A DNA stretch of 11,040 nt from JBBRHH01 sp038222915 (GTDB lineage Bacteria > Planctomycetota > Phycisphaerae > Tepidisphaerales > Tepidisphaeraceae): contig JBBRHH010000160.1 of NCBI GenBank assembly GCA_038222915.1, positions 1 to 11,040 of the forward strand, given 5' to 3'. Below are positions 8,180 through 11,040 of this stretch, in pieces. Below the pieces are notes generated by a model, which worked only from the letters and a program-made list of their open reading frames with translations, was not told the origin of the DNA and did not search any database. Each line of letters begins with the position of its first letter. The first letter of the stretch is position 1. The position numbers and the translations under genes are program-made.

Positions 8180-8508
8180 TCAGCGCACTTCGACAATTCG
8201 ATGACCGCTGTGAAACGCTTCCACCAATTCATCATGAACGCGTTCAAATGCCGCGATCAATGCTGTGTTCCGGCAATTCCCCAGCCGAACCCAAATGAGT
8301 CGTCCGGTGTCGCCGGGCCGATTTGCCGACGCAACAAAATCGTCGTCCTTACTCACGACAATACTTTTGTCATGCGCGGCGCGTGTCCATACTTCCACGT
8401 CACTCGCATTATCGAGGCCTATATCGCAGACGTGCGTACATTCATGTCCGCTCCAGCACATGAAGATGGCGAGTTGAAAGGAAGTTGGTTGTCGATCAGG
8501 AGCTTCAT
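8180..8508 (-). pseudogene. DUF5615 (PIN-like) toxin, frameshifted near the N-terminus
   Basis: The ATG at 8508-8506 overlaps the antitoxin stop as ATGA. It opens a frame reading MKLLIDNQLP, the family's typical N-terminus with an early Asp, but this frame ends at a TAG at 8421-8419 after 29 codons. The rest of the family sequence (GHECTHVCDIGLDNASDVEVW, SIVVSKDDDFVA, GRLIWVRLGNCRN, IVEVR at the end) continues in another frame down to the stop at 8180-8182. Adding one base after the CC of the Pro10 codon, at about 8480, would join both parts into a 109-residue protein of normal length. Unlike an ordinary overlap, neither half is complete. Reinitiation at the ATG at 8461 would give 93 residues lacking the first strand and its Asp. 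DUF5615 proteins are PIN-like nucleases proposed as toxins paired with DUF433. The base loss may be a real mutation or a sequencing error. Confidence 0.82.
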
Positions 8509-8735
8509 CTCAAAGTCAGGACGACGTGATCAGTCTGATGGGCGGCGTAGATAAGGGCCGCACAAATATCGTCACGCTCCAGCATGGGATAGTCGCGCAG
8601 AATCTCATCGTGCGATGCTCCCGCGCCGAGCAACTCCAGCACATCCGTCACTCGGATGCGCTTGCCTCGAATGCACGGCTTTCCGCCACACTTGCCGGCT
8701 TCGACCGTAATTCGGGAGAGCAGTTCGGTGTTCAT
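8505..8735 (-). CDS. DUF433 antitoxin-like protein
   Basis: A 76-residue protein with the family signature: RITVEAGKCGGKPCIRGKRIRV near the N-terminus, then a helix-turn-helix region VTDVLELLGAGASHDEILRDYPMLERDDICAALIYAA. DUF433 proteins are commonly found next to DUF5615 PIN-like proteins and are regarded as the antitoxin partner, probably also binding DNA to autoregulate. The start at 8735 fits the usual family N-terminus; an in-frame upstream ATG at 8762 would add nine residues and would lie before the -10 box. The stop overlaps the toxin start as ATGA, which implies coupled translation. The gene lies 44 bp after the CobA-HemD stop on the same strand but has its own promoter-like element. 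It is intact although its partner toxin gene is frameshifted. Confidence 0.86.
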   Translation of the reverse strand: MNTELLSRITVEAGKCGGKPCIRGKRIRVTDVLELLGAGASHDEILRDYPMLERDDICAALIYAAHQTDHVVLTLR

Positions 8736-8741
8736 TTTTGA

Positions 8742-8750
8742 ATTATACCA
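8742..8750 (-). promoter_or_regulatory. Extended -10 promoter of the DUF433/DUF5615 pair
   Basis: On the minus strand TGG-TATAAT is a full-consensus -10 hexamer with the TGn extension. Only six bases (8741-8736) separate it from the antitoxin ATG, so transcription should begin at or within a base or two of the start codon. No Shine-Dalgarno fits in that space. No good -35 lies 16-18 bp upstream, which is tolerable for an extended -10 promoter. Confidence 0.62.
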
Positions 8751-8779
8751 AAGGAACCGCAACGACGCTCTGGAAACTT

Positions 8780-10351
8780 CTACGGCAAACTCCCCAATAT
8801 CCCCTCCACCACCCCCTCCACATTAAACACCCCGGCCTCCACCGTCACGGCCAGCCCCATCTCGCGCACCGCCCCCGAAGTAATCGGCCCAATGCTCGCA
8901 ATCTTCACCCCCGCCAACTTCTCCTTGTAGCCCTCCCCCAACAACGCCACAAAATTCCTGGCCGTGCTGCTGCTCGTGAACGTCACCCAATCCACCTTCC
9001 CCGCCTCCAACTGCTCCAGCAACACCGGCGGCAAATGTTTGGCGGCCATCGTTTCGTAAATCGCCACATCGTTGACTTGCGCCGCGCCTTCCGCCGCCAG
9101 CCGTTCGCGCAACAGGGGACGGGCGATCTCCGCCCGCAACATCAAAAATCGCTTTCCCTTGATCTCGCTCCGTTTCGCAAACTCCTCAGCCAGCGCCTCG
9201 GCCACGAACCGCTCCGGACACAAATCCACATTCAGGCAGAGCATCTCCCGAACCGCATTGGCCGTCGCCTCCCCAATCACCGCCACCTTCGCCTTACCAA
9301 ACACCCGCGCATCGCGGCCAAGTTCCATCAGCCGCTTTTTTGTAAACTCCACCCCGTTCTGGCTCGTGAAAACAACCCAGTCATATTCCCCGGCCGACAA
9401 TATCCCCGCATCGACTGCGCTTTGATCTTTCGCCGGTCCCACTTCAATCGTCGCCGCCTCGATGACATGCGCGCCCAGTTCCGTCAGCCGCAACGTCAGA
9501 TCACTCGCCTGCTGCCGCGTCCGGGTGACGACAATTGTTTTTCCAAACAGCGGCCGATTTTCGAACCAGTTGATGGTCCGCCGCATCTCGACGACTTTCC
9601 CCACAATGATCAACGCCGGCGGCGTCAGCTTCGCCTCGGCCACGCGTTCCGGCAGATCGCCGATCGTCCCCACCACCGTTCGCTGTCGCGGCGTCGTTCC
9701 CCATTGGATCGCGGCCGCCGGCATCTCCTTCGACATTCCATGCTCAATCAATTTCGCGCTGATCCGCGGCAGCGCTTTCACGCCCATGTAAAACGCCAGG
9801 CATGGCAATTTCGCCAGCGCATCCCAATAGACATCGGAGGCCGCATCGCCCGCATCGCGGCTTCGCGCCTCGGCCTCCTGATATTCCGCCTCCTTCTCAT
9901 GCCCCGTGATCAGCGTAAAGCTCGAGTTCAAATCCCGGTGCGTCACCGGAATGCCCGCATAGGCCGGCGCGGCAATCGCGGCCGTGATGCCCGGCACCAC
10001 TTCAAAGCGAATCCCCGCCGCCGCCAGCGCCTCGCACTCTTCGCCGCCGCGTCCGAATACAAACGGGTCTCCCCCCTTCAGCCGCACCACCCGCCGCCCG
10101 AGCCGCCCCTGGGCAACGAGCAATTCGTTAATCTGCTCCTGCGTCATCGAATGCCGGGCGGCCTGCTTCCCGACGTAAATCTGCTCCGCGCGCGGGCAAT
10201 GCACAAGCAGTTGCGGGTTGGCCAGGTAGTCGTAGACCACCACGTCGGCGCGCTCGAGGAGCCGCATCCCCCGCACGCTGATCAGCTCCGGATCACCCGG
10301 TCCAGCGCCAACCAGCGACACAATTCCGTCATGTGATTGACTCTGTCCCAT
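8780..10351 (-). CDS. cobA-hemD: Fused uroporphyrinogen-III C-methyltransferase / uroporphyrinogen-III synthase
   Basis: A 523-residue cytoplasmic bifunctional enzyme. Residues 8-263 are a SAM-dependent uroporphyrinogen-III methyltransferase: VGAGPGDPELIS (14-25) and RLKGGDPFVFGRGGEE (90-105) are SAM-site motifs, and PGITAAIAAPAYAGIPVTHRD (120-140) is also diagnostic. It makes precorrin-2, the branch point to sirohaem and cobalamin. From about residue 270 (LFGKTIVVTRTRQQASDLTLRL) the protein is HemD, which closes hydroxymethylbilane into uroporphyrinogen III; it carries VTFTSSSTARNF and ASIGPITSGAVREMGL near its end. Such fusions are known in several phyla. The N-terminal half lacks the CysG dehydrogenase/ferrochelatase module, so those steps must be encoded elsewhere. 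No hemC or hemA gene is nearby. The start at 10351 fits the usual CobA N-terminus, though the ribosome binding site is weak. It may be read through into the DUF433 pair. Confidence 0.95.
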   Translation of the reverse strand: MGQSQSHDGIVSLVGAGPGDPELISVRGMRLLERADVVVYDYLANPQLLVHCPRAEQIYVGKQAARHSMTQEQINELLVAQGRLGRRVVRLKGGDPFVFGRGGEECEALAAAGIRFEVVPGITAAIAAPAYAGIPVTHRDLNSSFTLITGHEKEAEYQEAEARSRDAGDAASDVYWDALAKLPCLAFYMGVKALPRISAKLIEHGMSKEMPAAAIQWGTTPRQRTVVGTIGDLPERVAEAKLTPPALIIVGKVVEMRRTINWFENRPLFGKTIVVTRTRQQASDLTLRLTELGAHVIEAATIEVGPAKDQSAVDAGILSAGEYDWVVFTSQNGVEFTKKRLMELGRDARVFGKAKVAVIGEATANAVREMLCLNVDLCPERFVAEALAEEFAKRSEIKGKRFLMLRAEIARPLLRERLAAEGAAQVNDVAIYETMAAKHLPPVLLEQLEAGKVDWVTFTSSSTARNFVALLGEGYKEKLAGVKIASIGPITSGAVREMGLAVTVEAGVFNVEGVVEGILGSLP

Positions 10352-10427
10352 AAACCTCAGGGCGATTTTTTCCCACTCGGACGTTGATCGCTACGCACAG
10401 CCAACGCACGGCCACGCAACTCTGGTC

Positions 10428-10448
10428 CGCGTCCCTTTACCGGACGCG
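10428..10448. other. GC-rich inverted repeat in the leader of cobA-hemD
   Basis: CGCGTCC at 10428-10434 and GGACGCG at 10442-10448 form a perfect 7-bp stem around a 7-base loop. No T-tract follows on either strand, so it is not a typical terminator. If the candidate promoter just upstream is real, the hairpin would lie at the 5' end of the roughly 100-nt cobA-hemD leader and could stabilise or regulate the mRNA. No cobalamin riboswitch features were recognised. Confidence 0.4.
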
Positions 10449-10457
10449 ATCGATCCG

Positions 10458-10486
10458 ATCATAACTCCACTCGCCACAACGACCAA
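10458..10486 (-). promoter_or_regulatory. Possible sigma70-type promoter of cobA-hemD
   Basis: On the minus strand TTGGTC (10486-10481) lies 17 bp before TATGAT (10463-10458). The -10 matches five of six positions and the -35 three of six. Transcription would start near 10451, leaving a leader of about 100 nt that contains the CGCGTCC hairpin. Found by eye only. Confidence 0.4.
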
Positions 10487-10590
10487 AGCTTTATCCGACC
10501 CTGGTGCTTTGGGTAATCCACCCTGCAAACCCGGCCGATGAACTCCCTGCTGGTTCAAGCCAGGATTCAAGTCGAACCCGCAAGCTATTT

Positions 10591-10596
10591 GAGGAG
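10591..10596 (+). promoter_or_regulatory. Shine-Dalgarno of the PilZ gene
   Basis: GAGGAG lies six bases before the ATG at 10603. It selects this start over an in-frame frame that opens at 10504, which has no comparable site. Confidence 0.75.
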
Positions 10597-10602
10597 CTCA
10601 TC

Positions 10603-10947
10603 ATGGTTGCACTACTGAACATGCCCAGTCGGACAGAGGCCAAGGAATCCGATCGACGCATCTTCCCCCGCAAGGATGTTCAATTTCGAGTGCAAGGACG
10701 CAGAGTCGATCACACCGTCTCCGCTCGCCAAAACCCCTTCCTCAGCCTTTCGACGCGTGACTTATCCGTCGGCGGCCTCGCCGCCGTCAGCACCCAACCC
10801 CTCGACGCCGGTGAACGCGTCAGCGTCTTCTTCCCCCCGGAAGGCCCAAACCGCGGTTGGGACGCCTACGGCCACATTATCCGTTGCGAGCCCACGGCGA
10901 TCGGCTGGCGCGTAGCCATCGAATTTGACCTCCGCCCGGCCGCCTGA
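10603..10947 (+). CDS. PilZ-domain protein, predicted c-di-GMP receptor
   Basis: A 114-residue, probably cytoplasmic single-domain protein. It holds both PilZ ligand motifs: RxxxR as Arg19-I-F-P-Arg23, and DxSxxG as Asp53-L-Ser55-V-G-Gly58, followed by GGLAAVSTQPLDAGERVSVFFP and a final strand pair ending in GWRVAIEFD. Both motifs being complete suggests real c-di-GMP binding. Single-domain PilZ proteins usually act by binding a partner, often in motility, adhesion or exopolysaccharide control; no partner gene is visible here. It is divergent from cobA-hemD across a 251-bp gap holding the cobA-hemD promoter candidate and hairpin. Downstream there is only a repeat-bearing intergenic stretch to the window edge. 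Confidence 0.9.
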   Translation: MVALLNMPSRTEAKESDRRIFPRKDVQFRVQGRRVDHTVSARQNPFLSLSTRDLSVGGLAAVSTQPLDAGERVSVFFPPEGPNRGWDAYGHIIRCEPTAIGWRVAIEFDLRPAA

Positions 10948-10971
10948 GCGCCGGCTGTTGGGGCTTTTCCA

Positions 10972-11024
10972 GTCTCGAGTCTCGAGTTTCAAGTCTCGAG
11001 AACGCCTCCTGTTTCTAGTCTCAA
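10972..11024. repeat. Degenerate 7-bp tandem repeat, consensus GTYTCRA
   Basis: Four contiguous units fill 10972-10999: GTCTCGA twice, GTTTCAA, then GTCTCGA. After an 11-base interruption two more units follow at 11011-11024, GTTTCTA and GTCTCAA. Variation is confined mainly to positions 3 and 6. The GTCTCGAG junctions create CTCGAG palindromes. The array lies just after the PilZ gene and is non-coding as far as the window shows. It could be a dispersed genomic repeat family, a short microsatellite or a protein-binding site. Confidence 0.7.
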
Positions 11025-11040
11025 GCTTCCCCTACAATGC

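Noticed and set aside
8419..8508. The 29-codon frame as an independent leader peptide before the toxin
   Set aside because: Its sequence is exactly the N-terminus expected for DUF5615, so a broken toxin is the simpler reading.
8738..10336. A 532-codon open frame on the plus strand opposite cobA-hemD
   Set aside because: The minus strand encodes unmistakable CobA and HemD motifs; the plus frame is low-complexity His/Arg/Pro-rich sequence.
10540..10580. Small hairpin CTGG-TTCAAG-CCAG before the PilZ gene
   Set aside because: A four-base stem is expected by chance.
10943..10967. Possible terminator after the PilZ gene
   Set aside because: The GAGCGCC/GGGGCTT pairing contains a G-G mismatch and is followed by only four T, so it is too weak to list.

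Overview
This window looks like chromosomal DNA from a Planctomycetota bacterium, most likely a Phycisphaerae-like lineage. That is an inference. It rests on a C-terminal CPNCGYDLR...CPECG zinc ribbon on a small membrane protein, a Tat-exported Gfo/Idh/MocA oxidoreductase, a very large secreted GH2-type glycosidase, a short N-terminally extended ribbon-helix-helix protein, and GC-rich coding DNA. No rRNA, tRNA, insertion sequence, CRISPR array or prophage gene was seen, and no stretch over 300 bp lacks a gene.

Layout. (1) 1-591, minus strand: the N-terminal two thirds or less of a Tat-lipoprotein-like Gfo/Idh/MocA oxidoreductase that runs off the left edge. (2) 690-2352, plus strand: a HEAT-like lipoprotein, an overlapping two-TM zinc-ribbon protein, and a stand-alone RHH (antitoxin-like) regulator. 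(3) 2361-7445, minus strand: a 1694-residue secreted GH2-family protein with several extra C-terminal modules; its start is moved to a GTG with a well-placed Shine-Dalgarno. (4) 7568-8143, plus strand: a small exported mono-haem protein resembling cytochrome c', divergent from the glycosidase. (5) 8180-8735, minus strand: a DUF433/DUF5615 toxin-antitoxin pair in which the antitoxin is intact, the genes overlap by ATGA, and the toxin has a one-base frameshift near its N-terminus. (6) 8780-10351, minus strand: a fused uroporphyrinogen-III C-methyltransferase/uroporphyrinogen-III synthase. (7) 10603-10947, plus strand: a PilZ-domain protein with complete c-di-GMP-binding motifs, followed at the right edge by a 7-bp-period GTYTCRA repeat.

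Functionally the window mixes polysaccharide or glycoside catabolism (oxidoreductase, GH2 protein), tetrapyrrole/sirohaem synthesis (CobA-HemD), a haem protein, c-di-GMP signalling and a decaying toxin-antitoxin module. The genes are mostly single units or short pairs on alternating strands, so there is little sign of one large operon. I found no clear undescribed multi-gene system. The most unusual items are the broken toxin beside an intact antitoxin, the apparently leaderless antitoxin transcript with an extended -10 box six bases from its ATG, the oversized GH2 architecture, a G-rich run at the end of hemD, and the heptamer repeat.
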